Shown here in pieces: positions 1 to 7,516 of a stretch of DNA of 64,000 nucleotides (the stretch's first letter is position 1; every line of letters begins with the position of its first letter). This DNA comes from an uncultured Marinomonas sp. GTDB taxonomy: Bacteria; Pseudomonadota; Gammaproteobacteria; Pseudomonadales; Marinomonadaceae. The position numbers and the translations under genes are program-made. Location: contig CANLRQ010000013.1 of the NCBI GenBank assembly GCA_947493575.1, positions 24,374 through 88,373 on the forward strand, in the 5' to 3' direction. Below the pieces are notes generated by a model. That model was not told the DNA's origin. It made no database searches and saw only the letters and a program-made list of their open reading frames with translations.

Positions 1-64
1 TGGACTCAAGATAGTCCTCACCAACACTCGCTTCATCCCGTAAAAAGGTTTTCCAAAAAATCAT
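1..64 (-). CDS. Start of next T6SS gene, probably tssE (partial)
   Basis: An ATG at 64-62 overlaps the TGA stop of the preceding tssC-like gene by four bases (ATGA), the usual coupling inside a T6SS operon. The 21 visible codons read MIFWKTFLRDEASVGEDYLE and continue off the window. The position directly after the tssB-tssC genes is where the gp25-like baseplate gene tssE normally sits, so TssE is the likely identity. This rests on gene order only; the visible residues are too few to show a domain. Confidence 0.55.
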   Translation of the reverse strand, partial: MIFWKTFLRDEASVGEDYLES

Positions 65-1479
65 ACTAAAGCTCCACTAGAGCCACTTTGAGCACCTAGA
101 TCTGTTGATAACAACATCTCGCCGCACACATGATCAAATTGATACTGTGGTTGAATCAAAACATCACAGGAATATCGGCCCTGCTCACCTTCTATTTCTT
201 TAACGGTAACAGTCCCCTTACTAAGAGGGTATTTCGCCAACATGTCTTCATCAGCACTCGATAGATTACTGGAATACCTATCTAACCATTGATTCAAATA
301 TTGCTCACATTCGTGGGCAGTTTGAAAATTACCTATCATGCCGCGAATTTGAACTTTCAAATAATGCGCGATACGACAAACCATCAAAGTTGTTTGTAAT
401 TGAGCCATTACAACATCACTCTGATCAGCTTCGATTTTCCAAATAGAATTATTTCCTCTAAAAAAGTACTTATTTGTCATCACGCTATGACATAAAGGAA
501 TAAAACCTTGTTCAGCATAGAACACACCCATATCTGTAATTATTCTTACATCCGGTGTAGGCGTTAACGTACTAAATGAACCTATATTATTAGGAGGTAC
601 ATTAACCAACGCGCCCGTATATTGATCTTGCCAACGGGACTTCATAAAACCAAACCAATTAATGCGATTGAACTCTCTCATTGCAATACTGGCAAACAAA
701 AAAGCCGCACTGCCCCATAAACCTCTTTGAGATTGATGAGTTTCTTCGAATAAAAATTTTGAACACGACTCACTAGAGTATCGATCGCGTAACTTTACTC
801 TAGGCATAACCATGCCAATATAACGCGCTTCTGGCTGTCTTCTTAAACGCTGCCAAGAAGTAAACTCAGCATCCGATAAGATTTTTTCAACTCGTCGAGT
901 ATCTGATAACCAGTCGGCTCCCTTTTCACCAAAAAAATCTTCAGCAGGTGAAAAAATAAAAGGGCACAAGCACAAATCACCTAATCTAGCTAACAACTCA
1001 AGAGTATAAATATCATCGTAATCTTGATCCAAATTAAAGGATATTGCTCGATCTACTACCATCATACCAAACGGTTGCCCGCCTGATGTGTTTAGCTCTC
1101 TGTTACCAATTAAATTATATAAAACGGTACGCCTTAAAGAGATGGAGTTATTCACATTTTGCGATAACTCCTCCCAAGATAAGTTCAAAATACGAACTTT
1201 CACTTTGTGCCCATTTATCGGTAAATGAGCCAAAGAGTAGACACCGTTCCAAGTTGCTTCTAACGCTTGAAAATCTTCATGATGTAAAATTTCAGACACT
1301 TGCATCGAGAGTTTTTCATCAATAGAGGCAATCAGACCATTGATTGAAGCCAGTAACGTATTTTTATTCGTTAATATGTCTTCATCCAATTCTGCTAACA
1401 TTTGCAATGCGCAGAAAAGATAGTCTTCTTGATCTACATCGAGTTTATTAAACTCATCTTGCAAGGAGCCCTGAAACAT
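61..1479 (-). CDS. T6SS contractile sheath large subunit paralogue (TssC-like, second copy)
   Basis: A 472-residue TssC/VipB/ImpD-family protein. It shares landmarks with the tssC directly upstream: the pair (F/Y)G(M/L)(M/L) near residue 136, and CRIAHYLKVQIRGMIG near residue 370, matching SRIAHYLKVMGRDMLG of the first copy. It is clearly diverged elsewhere and has extra cysteines (LCLCPF). An upstream TTG is in frame, but the adjacent ATG at 1479 with TTAGGTG before it is preferred. The gene lies 59 bp after tssC and overlaps the next gene by four bases. Tandem tssC genes occur in some T6SS clusters. Whether this copy enters the sheath or plays a cap or baseplate role cannot be told from sequence. 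Confidence 0.85.
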   Translation of the reverse strand: MFQGSLQDEFNKLDVDQEDYLFCALQMLAELDEDILTNKNTLLASINGLIASIDEKLSMQVSEILHHEDFQALEATWNGVYSLAHLPINGHKVKVRILNLSWEELSQNVNNSISLRRTVLYNLIGNRELNTSGGQPFGMMVVDRAISFNLDQDYDDIYTLELLARLGDLCLCPFIFSPAEDFFGEKGADWLSDTRRVEKILSDAEFTSWQRLRRQPEARYIGMVMPRVKLRDRYSSESCSKFLFEETHQSQRGLWGSAAFLFASIAMREFNRINWFGFMKSRWQDQYTGALVNVPPNNIGSFSTLTPTPDVRIITDMGVFYAEQGFIPLCHSVMTNKYFFRGNNSIWKIEADQSDVVMAQLQTTLMVCRIAHYLKVQIRGMIGNFQTAHECEQYLNQWLDRYSSNLSSADEDMLAKYPLSKGTVTVKEIEGEQGRYSCDVLIQPQYQFDHVCGEMLLSTDLGAQSGSSGALV

Positions 1480-1538
1480 CAATATTCACACCTAATAAGT
1501 TCAATGTAAAAGCAACTCATCACTAGCCCTTTCAGTTA

Positions 1539-3017
1539 CTAACCTGGAATTTTCGTTACCATGCGAACCGAAGTGGTTAATTCTTCTAATTGCAACCATG
1601 GGCGCAAATGAGCTACCGCAGAGTAAGAACCAGGGCGACCAGGTTGCTCAACTACATTAATAACCGATTCACACAATGGTGTTTTAGAACGTTCAGCATT
1701 ACCTACAGCGCCAGCATTTGTATATTGGTCAATCCAAGCCTGTAAGTCTCTCTTAAGGTCAGCCGCTTCTAAGTTAGAACCCAACATATCACGACCCATT
1801 ACTTTTAAATAATGCGCGATACGACTACTCGCCATAATATAAGGAAGACGAGCTGAAATCGCCGCATTTGATGTCGCATCAGGGTCAGTGAACACTTTTG
1901 GTTTCTGAACCGTTTGACCACCAATAAATACACCATAGTTGGTATTTTTATAATGCACCAAAGGCAAGAACCCTAGATCACTTAGCTCTTTTTCTCGCTC
2001 ATCCGTTAAGTTCACTTCAATAGGGCATTGTTGCTGTAAATCACCCGCTGCAGACTTGTAAGTTAGGTTTGGTAGATTCTCTACTTTACCGCCATTATCT
2101 AAACCGCGGATTGCAGTACACCAACCAAATGCAGTATGAGATTGAGTCATTTTAAGACCCATTTCAAACGCTGCGTTTGACCATACTAATTGCGAGTTAT
2201 CTTCTGGTAATGGATTACCATCAGAGTCCGTATTCAACTCTTCGAAATCAAATGAATTCGTCGATAAACCTTTTTTTCCATAAGGCAAACGAGCTAATGT
2301 TTGAGGCAAAGTTAAACTTACGTAACGTGCATCATCACTTTCTCTGAACGAATTCCAAGACGCATAAGATGGAGAATCAAAACCAGCTGCAACAGGCTTA
2401 CCCTCATCAAAAGTTTCAAAAGAGTTAAGTTCAAACATATCTGGATTTGCAGCAGCAATAAACGGTGCGTGACTCGCCGCAGCCGTCTCACCCATATAAC
2501 GTAACAAAGCAACATCTTCATCTTTATGAGAGAATTGGAAATCCCCCAATAACAATCCGTAAGGCTCACCACCCGCTGTACCAAACTCTTTTTGATACAA
2601 AGCATCGAACAGAGGGCTTCTATCTACAGCTGGGGCATCTTCAAACTGATCCAACAACTCTTCTTTTTGGAAATCGACCAATTTAATTTTAAGACTACGA
2701 CCGGTTTCACTTTCACGAACCAGCTTGCCTAATCCACGCCAAGAGCCTTCAAGGCGACGGAATTCATCTTTTTGCATGATTTCTGAAAGCTGACGAGACA
2801 TTTGCTTATCAATTTCAGCAATAGCACTTTCAATAGTTTTGGTAACGTTTTTATCCCAAACCACTGTGCCACTAAGCGCTTGTTCAGCAAGTACCGAAAA
2901 CAGTTCTTTTGTTGTGTCTGCAGGTGTTTGAGTTGTGGCAGCAATTGCACGATCTAATAGGCTAATAGAACCTTCTTCAGCTTGTGCTGCTGTTTGAGTA
3001 TCTAATTCAGTGCTCAT
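1539..3017 (-). CDS. tssC: T6SS contractile sheath large subunit TssC (VipB)
   Basis: This 492-residue protein is the canonical large sheath subunit, which assembles with TssB into the cytoplasmic contractile tube around Hcp. Family landmarks are EFRRLEGSWRGL near residue 85, GGEPYGLLLGDF near 150, and SSRIAHYLKVMGRDMLG near 400. Length and residues are typical for the family. Its ATG overlaps the TAA of tssB by one base (TAATG), indicating translational coupling and matched synthesis of the two sheath subunits. Confidence 0.96.
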   Translation of the reverse strand: MSTELDTQTAAQAEEGSISLLDRAIAATTQTPADTTKELFSVLAEQALSGTVVWDKNVTKTIESAIAEIDKQMSRQLSEIMQKDEFRRLEGSWRGLGKLVRESETGRSLKIKLVDFQKEELLDQFEDAPAVDRSPLFDALYQKEFGTAGGEPYGLLLGDFQFSHKDEDVALLRYMGETAAASHAPFIAAANPDMFELNSFETFDEGKPVAAGFDSPSYASWNSFRESDDARYVSLTLPQTLARLPYGKKGLSTNSFDFEELNTDSDGNPLPEDNSQLVWSNAAFEMGLKMTQSHTAFGWCTAIRGLDNGGKVENLPNLTYKSAAGDLQQQCPIEVNLTDEREKELSDLGFLPLVHYKNTNYGVFIGGQTVQKPKVFTDPDATSNAAISARLPYIMASSRIAHYLKVMGRDMLGSNLEAADLKRDLQAWIDQYTNAGAVGNAERSKTPLCESVINVVEQPGRPGSYSAVAHLRPWLQLEELTTSVRMVTKIPG

Positions 3018-3520
3018 TATTCATCTCCTTTCGGTTCAACACCCAACTCATTCGAAAGTGCATTAATTGTATCTGCACTTTGCAAGACTTCTTTTAACAG
3101 CTTCTCAAGATCACGAGAACGATCCGCTTTAGACAACAAAGTTTTTAATTGCTGACGAGTTTCAGACAACTTCTTAAGAGGCTCAACTTTCTCAACCAAT
3201 GCATCTGGCTCAAAGTCTTTCATTGAGTTAAATGACAATGCCGCTTCAAACTGGCTGCCATCATCCGACAAAGTATTATCGACTTTCAATTTTAACTCTG
3301 GCCCAACACGTTTCATTACTGTGTCAAAGTTGTCTTTATCGATTTGATAAAATGTTCTGTCTTCCAATTCTTCACGATCATCTTTATGCGCAGAAAAGTC
3401 ACCAATTACACCAACAACAAAAGGTAACTCTTTGGTTTCTAACGCCCCGTTAGTTTCAACATCATAAGTGATGCTGACGCGGTTTTTACTTACGCGTTTA
3501 TGTTGTGAATTTAAAGCCAC
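3017..3520 (-). CDS. tssB: T6SS contractile sheath small subunit TssB (VipA)
   Basis: A 167-residue TssB/VipA protein, the partner of TssC in the T6SS sheath. The N-terminus (KRVSKNRVSITYDVETNG), the central LPFVVGVIGDFS, and the C-terminal LEKLLKEVL helix are family hallmarks. The start is a GTG at 3520 with AGGAGG six bases upstream; no ATG competes. It lies 25 bp downstream of hcp and overlaps tssC by one base. Confidence 0.96.
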   Translation of the reverse strand: MALNSQHKRVSKNRVSITYDVETNGALETKELPFVVGVIGDFSAHKDDREELEDRTFYQIDKDNFDTVMKRVGPELKLKVDNTLSDDGSQFEAALSFNSMKDFEPDALVEKVEPLKKLSETRQQLKTLLSKADRSRDLEKLLKEVLQSADTINALSNELGVEPKGDE

Positions 3521-3545
3521 GTTGAACCTCCTAAATAGTTATTCT

Positions 3546-4073
3546 TTATAGTTGTGCTTTAGAAACTGCTTTACCCAATGGGCAGTCAAACTTAACAGTA
3601 TCGCCTTTAGCAATGACACCTGTTGTATCTTCATGGTAATACACTTGAGAAATAGTCGTGTAAGTCAAAGAGAAGCTTTCTACTGGCAAGCTACCATCAC
3701 TCCCCTGAATAGCGTAATGTGAAACACGTGCTCCTTCAAGAGTAACGATTAGGTAAGGATCCATGCCTTCACCATCACGATTTGGTTTTGTGAAAACGAT
3801 TTCAATTTTCTGACCTTGAGCGCCAGGAGCAAATAAAAACGTTGTTAGATATGGTGATGCACCATCTGCAGCACGATTAATCATTACAGGACTAAGGCTG
3901 ATAGCTCCAGAATCCGAATTATTAGAATTACCTATATTAATACCAATACTGCGATCAGATGCCCAAGACATTGCATCAATTGCAAAGAAGCCTTCCTTCC
4001 CACCAATTTTTTCAAGTGTAGCAACACCTTTCATATTGGTAATACCATCAATTCTCATGAACATAGAAGCCAT
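3546..4073 (-). CDS. hcp: T6SS tube protein Hcp (TssD)
   Basis: A 175-residue Hcp. Hexameric rings of this protein stack into the inner tube expelled by the sheath. It begins MASMFMRIDGI, has the GKEGFFAIDAMSWA segment and the late LTYTTISQVYYHED strand typical of Hcp1-family proteins. The ATG is preceded by GAGG. It stands between tssA and tssB, with an 83-bp leader upstream that may carry its own promoter. No C-terminal effector extension is present. Confidence 0.95.
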   Translation of the reverse strand: MASMFMRIDGITNMKGVATLEKIGGKEGFFAIDAMSWASDRSIGINIGNSNNSDSGAISLSPVMINRAADGASPYLTTFLFAPGAQGQKIEIVFTKPNRDGEGMDPYLIVTLEGARVSHYAIQGSDGSLPVESFSLTYTTISQVYYHEDTTGVIAKGDTVKFDCPLGKAVSKAQL

Positions 4074-4156
4074 TTTGATTTCCTCATTTATTTAAATTAA
4101 TCATCGCAATATGTGATGATCTTTTTACTTACCATAAAAAATTTACAATTATAAAA

Positions 4157-5539
4157 TCACCATTCAAAAGAAGAGACTTTATTCTCTTTTTCTGGCTGGC
4201 TATTCGAATCTACTTCACTCTCTTTTTGCACTGCTTCTACAGGTGCAGCAGCAGGTTCATTCATTTTTTGTTCAACAATATTAGTATTTCCAGTGCTGGT
4301 AGTTTGTACTGAAGGTACATCAGTAGCTGGCCGTATAGCTCTTTTTTCTACTTTTATGGAGCTAACATGTTCTGCACTCTCCATACCTGATAACTGGCTA
4401 ATTCTAGAATGAACAGACGCATCATCCCCAACCAGCTCATCCATCAGCTCAGACAATGACATTCCCCCCCAACGTATTGCTCTTTTTAGCAATAAATAGA
4501 CTGGGCTGTGTGGCTCAGTTTCTAAGAAGTAATCTGCAATACGCTGTAGTTCCATAAACGCCTGATCTCGATTCATGACAGCATTGTTTGCATCAAAAGC
4601 AAACGCCTGTGTCTGCACACCACCAACAGAGTTTGTTAACATGGAAGCTTGCTGAGTTGCATCGGCTGAATTATTATCTTCCGATACTGTATTTGTTTCA
4701 GCAACTTCTTCTACCTCTTGCACTTCTTCAGGATCTAAAGGCCACCGAGAAAAACCATCCGCTAACAAGTATTTCATAGCATTGATGATTCTTTCTACTA
4801 TGGTTTTTACAAAGCGAAAACTAACGCCTTGAGCTCCCACTTCCCGACATTGAGTCGCAATAGTGCTTTCTATATTGACTAGTGAATCATGGATTTTACC
4901 TAGAGACAGAATTCTCTCTGTCACTTCAGACATTTCACTCGGCAGCACTTTCAATGCACTCTCTTTTAGCTGAGACAATGTGCCATTTTTCTCGGCAGCG
5001 AAGTATTGAGTATAATCGATCTCATCGATAAGGGTTTGCATTTGTAAAGGCATATATAACAAACCACTTTCAGCAGTATCACCGACCAGCTGCAATAATG
5101 GTTTAATCTTTCCTTCCGCCCACTCTTTTTGCTTTTCCGCGTCTGTGTCGCCTTTTAGCTTGCCTTCAGGTGCCATAGGATTAAGCTGTCCCCAAAAGTG
5201 AGTAACAATATAATCAAATGTCGCAAGGGAGTTGGCTAAGTTTTCAAACGGCTCTTTCGTAAACAATTGAGAGACCGCATGCCAAGATAAAATCTCAATA
5301 TCTTTAGACAAGTTTTGTAAACAATTAGAACACTCACTAGATAACGTATTCCAATTTTCAACATTAGCCAAAACTAAATCATTATCATTAATCGCATCAG
5401 GGTCCTCTATAAGACGTCTAAATGAAGACTGAGCAACATTAAACGCATTACGATAACCTCGATATACAGAGCGATTATCTTTGAGATATTCACCACAAGG
5501 GTTTTCGTCTGAAATAGGCTCTATTAACGCTTCTAACAT
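4157..5539 (-). CDS. tssA: T6SS protein TssA (ImpA-family)
   Basis: A 460-residue TssA. The N-terminal ImpA_N domain is recognised by LIEPISDENPCGEYLKDN at residues 4-21 and FWGQLNPMAPEGK further on. TssA proteins seed or cap the growing tail. The middle is acidic and Q/N-rich, and the C-terminal half has a short helical segment (AFMELQRIADYFLETEPHSP, a common TssA motif) followed by a low-complexity tail. A TTG lies two codons upstream, but ATG at 5539 with AGG before it is preferred. It sits 26 bp downstream of the RelA/SpoT-like gene in the same operon. Confidence 0.9.
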   Translation of the reverse strand: MLEALIEPISDENPCGEYLKDNRSVYRGYRNAFNVAQSSFRRLIEDPDAINDNDLVLANVENWNTLSSECSNCLQNLSKDIEILSWHAVSQLFTKEPFENLANSLATFDYIVTHFWGQLNPMAPEGKLKGDTDAEKQKEWAEGKIKPLLQLVGDTAESGLLYMPLQMQTLIDEIDYTQYFAAEKNGTLSQLKESALKVLPSEMSEVTERILSLGKIHDSLVNIESTIATQCREVGAQGVSFRFVKTIVERIINAMKYLLADGFSRWPLDPEEVQEVEEVAETNTVSEDNNSADATQQASMLTNSVGGVQTQAFAFDANNAVMNRDQAFMELQRIADYFLETEPHSPVYLLLKRAIRWGGMSLSELMDELVGDDASVHSRISQLSGMESAEHVSSIKVEKRAIRPATDVPSVQTTSTGNTNIVEQKMNEPAAAPVEAVQKESEVDSNSQPEKENKVSSFEW

Positions 5540-5565
5540 ATACAACTACCTAAAGTAATAATCAA

Positions 5566-6606
5566 TTAATGTTGCTCATGCATATTAATTGCTGTTCTTG
5601 TATAGACATTACCTTGATATCGCGTGAACTCAGAGAAAACAAATGCAGCTAATGTCGCGATCGCCCATGATTGTGCAGGACCGGTCGTTATCCCACCAGT
5701 TTGCCAATCATATGGGCCAGCATTAATTCTGACAGGAAGCCGACCGTTTAAAAAGGCATTATGTCGCTCTCTAGTTACCGTCCTTCCATTGACCTCTTTT
5801 TGCTCAACTAGGGTGTCTTTTACTCTCAAATTGTGCTGAAGGAAATAACTAATAATATCCAGTGCTTTCCAAATACGTTGATTCCCCACCGCCATACTTC
5901 TAATATGAGTTAAAGCTGTACGTAACTTCCCACCAATATCCCCTTTAACAGCCCCAGGTATAACAATAGACGCTCTAGGGTCATCCCAACGCCATTCATT
6001 CACACCGTTTGTCATTCCTAATCGAGAAACATTATAAAACGCATGTCCGTATTTTTTCCCACGATCCATTTGAGTAACGTTCAATTGAAGCTCTACGATA
6101 TGAATAATTTGAGTATTGTTGTAAAGAATTTTCATTGCTAAGAAAAATTTAACATCCTTATATTGATCATTTACTCCTTTAGACCATAAATCTTTAACCG
6201 CTGGTGACTGCTTTTTACTAATTAATTGAAATTCTTCCGTCGTATAAATATAGTCTCTAACAGCCATCATTTCAGCTACAGTACTGAACACAATCGTTGC
6301 TCTAGCAATGTCCTTTACCTCTAAAGGAGTTTTTCCTACCTGTCTATCTGTAGTTGGGTTATCCCAATCGATTATGCCAACTTTTCGAGCAATACTGGTT
6401 TTCGTTTTTAATGGACCTCGGCTGAATCGCTTCGGGCGCCCATCGTGCCCCTTTACATTATGAGAGATTGCTTGCATGTAGCGATGAAGGCTTACATCTG
6501 CAGTCTTAGATTGCTCAATTAATTCTAAAACTTGCGCTCTAGGGTCATTCGGTTGAGCAAAAGTTGTTTGAGAAATAATATCTGCACGTGTAAATGTTAA
6601 TGGCAT
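5566..6606 (-). CDS. RelA/SpoT-like nucleotidyltransferase-domain protein in T6SS operon (candidate effector)
   Basis: This 346-residue protein has the motif order of a RelA/SpoT synthetase domain. KTKTSIARK (67-75) resembles the KSxxSIxRK entry motif. VKDIARATIVF (97-107) carries the metal-site Asp99 and Arg102. QYKDVKF (148-154) supplies the base-stacking Tyr149. VELQLNVTQM (171-180) holds the catalytic-type Glu172, followed by KKYGHAFYNVSR (184-195), as in the AGHxLYExxR end of toxin-type RSH domains. No HD hydrolase, TGS or ACT domain is present; about 150 residues of unknown fold follow. It lies between PAAR and tssA, 27 and 26 bp from its neighbours, leaving no room for a dedicated immunity gene. 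Known T6SS relatives such as Tas1 make (p)ppApp. An effector role is inference; a structural or regulatory role is possible. Confidence 0.7.
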   Translation of the reverse strand: MPLTFTRADIISQTTFAQPNDPRAQVLELIEQSKTADVSLHRYMQAISHNVKGHDGRPKRFSRGPLKTKTSIARKVGIIDWDNPTTDRQVGKTPLEVKDIARATIVFSTVAEMMAVRDYIYTTEEFQLISKKQSPAVKDLWSKGVNDQYKDVKFFLAMKILYNNTQIIHIVELQLNVTQMDRGKKYGHAFYNVSRLGMTNGVNEWRWDDPRASIVIPGAVKGDIGGKLRTALTHIRSMAVGNQRIWKALDIISYFLQHNLRVKDTLVEQKEVNGRTVTRERHNAFLNGRLPVRINAGPYDWQTGGITTGPAQSWAIATLAAFVFSEFTRYQGNVYTRTAINMHEQH

Positions 6607-6633
6607 TTTGCTACCTATATTATAATTTGAGTT

Positions 6634-6933
6634 TTAACCGCCAATCATGACTGTCGGCAATCCTAATACAATTGACCCACCATGCGCTGTGGAATCCCCC
6701 ATTCTTGCAGCAGGTAAACCTCCAATCATCACTGTGGCACTGCCTTTAACAATCGAATCTGGCGGGCCAACACACGTACACATAGAAGACATACATGCAG
6801 CAGGTAACATACCAATTAAAACCGTAGGTTTACCTGGCGGTAAGATAGGTCCGCCAACATGTGGGATTGGAGGAACAGCAGGAGTAACCATTGGGCAAAC
6901 ATGCATATCAGTTATACGAGCAGCAGGTGGCAT
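6634..6933 (-). CDS. PAAR-domain spike-tip protein
   Basis: A 99-residue stand-alone PAAR protein, the sharpening tip that sits on the VgrG spike. It begins MPPAARITDMHVCPMV and contains PHVGGPILPP, LPAACMSSMCTCVGPPDSIVKGSATVMIGGLPAARMGDSTAHGG, the usual zinc-binding PAAR layout with Cys and His residues. An in-frame ATG 13 codons upstream overlaps the previous gene. The start at 6933 is chosen because TTAGGAG lies seven bases before it, overlapping the stop codon of that gene. No toxin extension is fused to it. Confidence 0.93.
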   Translation of the reverse strand: MPPAARITDMHVCPMVTPAVPPIPHVGGPILPPGKPTVLIGMLPAACMSSMCTCVGPPDSIVKGSATVMIGGLPAARMGDSTAHGGSIVLGLPTVMIGG

Positions 6934-6943
6934 TGATACACTC

Positions 6944-7516
6944 CTAATTTGATAATGTTCCAGGTCCGCCATTGGCTAAATCAAGCGCCATAGCAAAAAC
7001 TGACTTATAAAAAGATGTAAACTCTTTCCACTCAGGCACAACCGCCGCAGTATTAATCGCGCCAGCGGCTGCCTTCGCATATAAAAACTCTTTTGGGTAT
7101 ACAATCGGTGAATCAACAGCAGCAATGCTACCACTGCCATTCCAAACAACGGACTGTGCAAGCCAAAAAATAGCGCTGTCGTTTTTTACCAGTTTTAGCT
7201 TTTGCTCAATACTACGTCGTAGTCCTTCTTGAGGCTCTTTAACCCATTGTTTACAGTTTTGTAGTAACCCAAGTTCAATTGGCGTCCATACATCACGTCT
7301 AATCTCTAATGCATTAACAGCCCACCACAACACTTCTCTCATGGGTAATGCGTGGCAAAAAAAGTGCGTCAAATCCAAAAAAAGCGAATTTTGATATAAA
7401 GAATCAATCGCGTCTTTTGGCGATAAATTGGAAGTAACGAGTTCAGCAGCGTCTTCCGATAATTCGAAATGACTTAACAGCGCTTTACAGTCTTGAAATG
7501 GGATTTTTTTGTACAT
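6944..7516 (-). CDS. T6SS-linked DUF6931-type protein
   Basis: A 190-residue soluble protein without signal peptide or membrane segment. Two stretches, FFCHALPMREVLWWAVNAL (53-71) and FWLAQSVVWNGSGSIAAVD followed by AKAAAGAIN (136-172), match my recollection of the T6SS-associated DUF6931 family. Its biochemical role is unknown to me. Position between vgrG and PAAR, directly after the vgrG stop and 10 bp before the PAAR start, points to an adaptor, chaperone or loading function for the spike. That role is inference. Confidence 0.7.
   Translation of the reverse strand: MYKKIPFQDCKALLSHFELSEDAAELVTSNLSPKDAIDSLYQNSLFLDLTHFFCHALPMREVLWWAVNALEIRRDVWTPIELGLLQNCKQWVKEPQEGLRRSIEQKLKLVKNDSAIFWLAQSVVWNGSGSIAAVDSPIVYPKEFLYAKAAAGAINTAAVVPEWKEFTSFYKSVFAMALDLANGGPGTLSN

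Noticed and set aside
6647..6952. Long plus-strand frame opposite the PAAR gene
   Set aside because: It mirrors the glycine/proline-rich PAAR codons; the PAAR reading has motifs, a ribosome-binding site and operon context.
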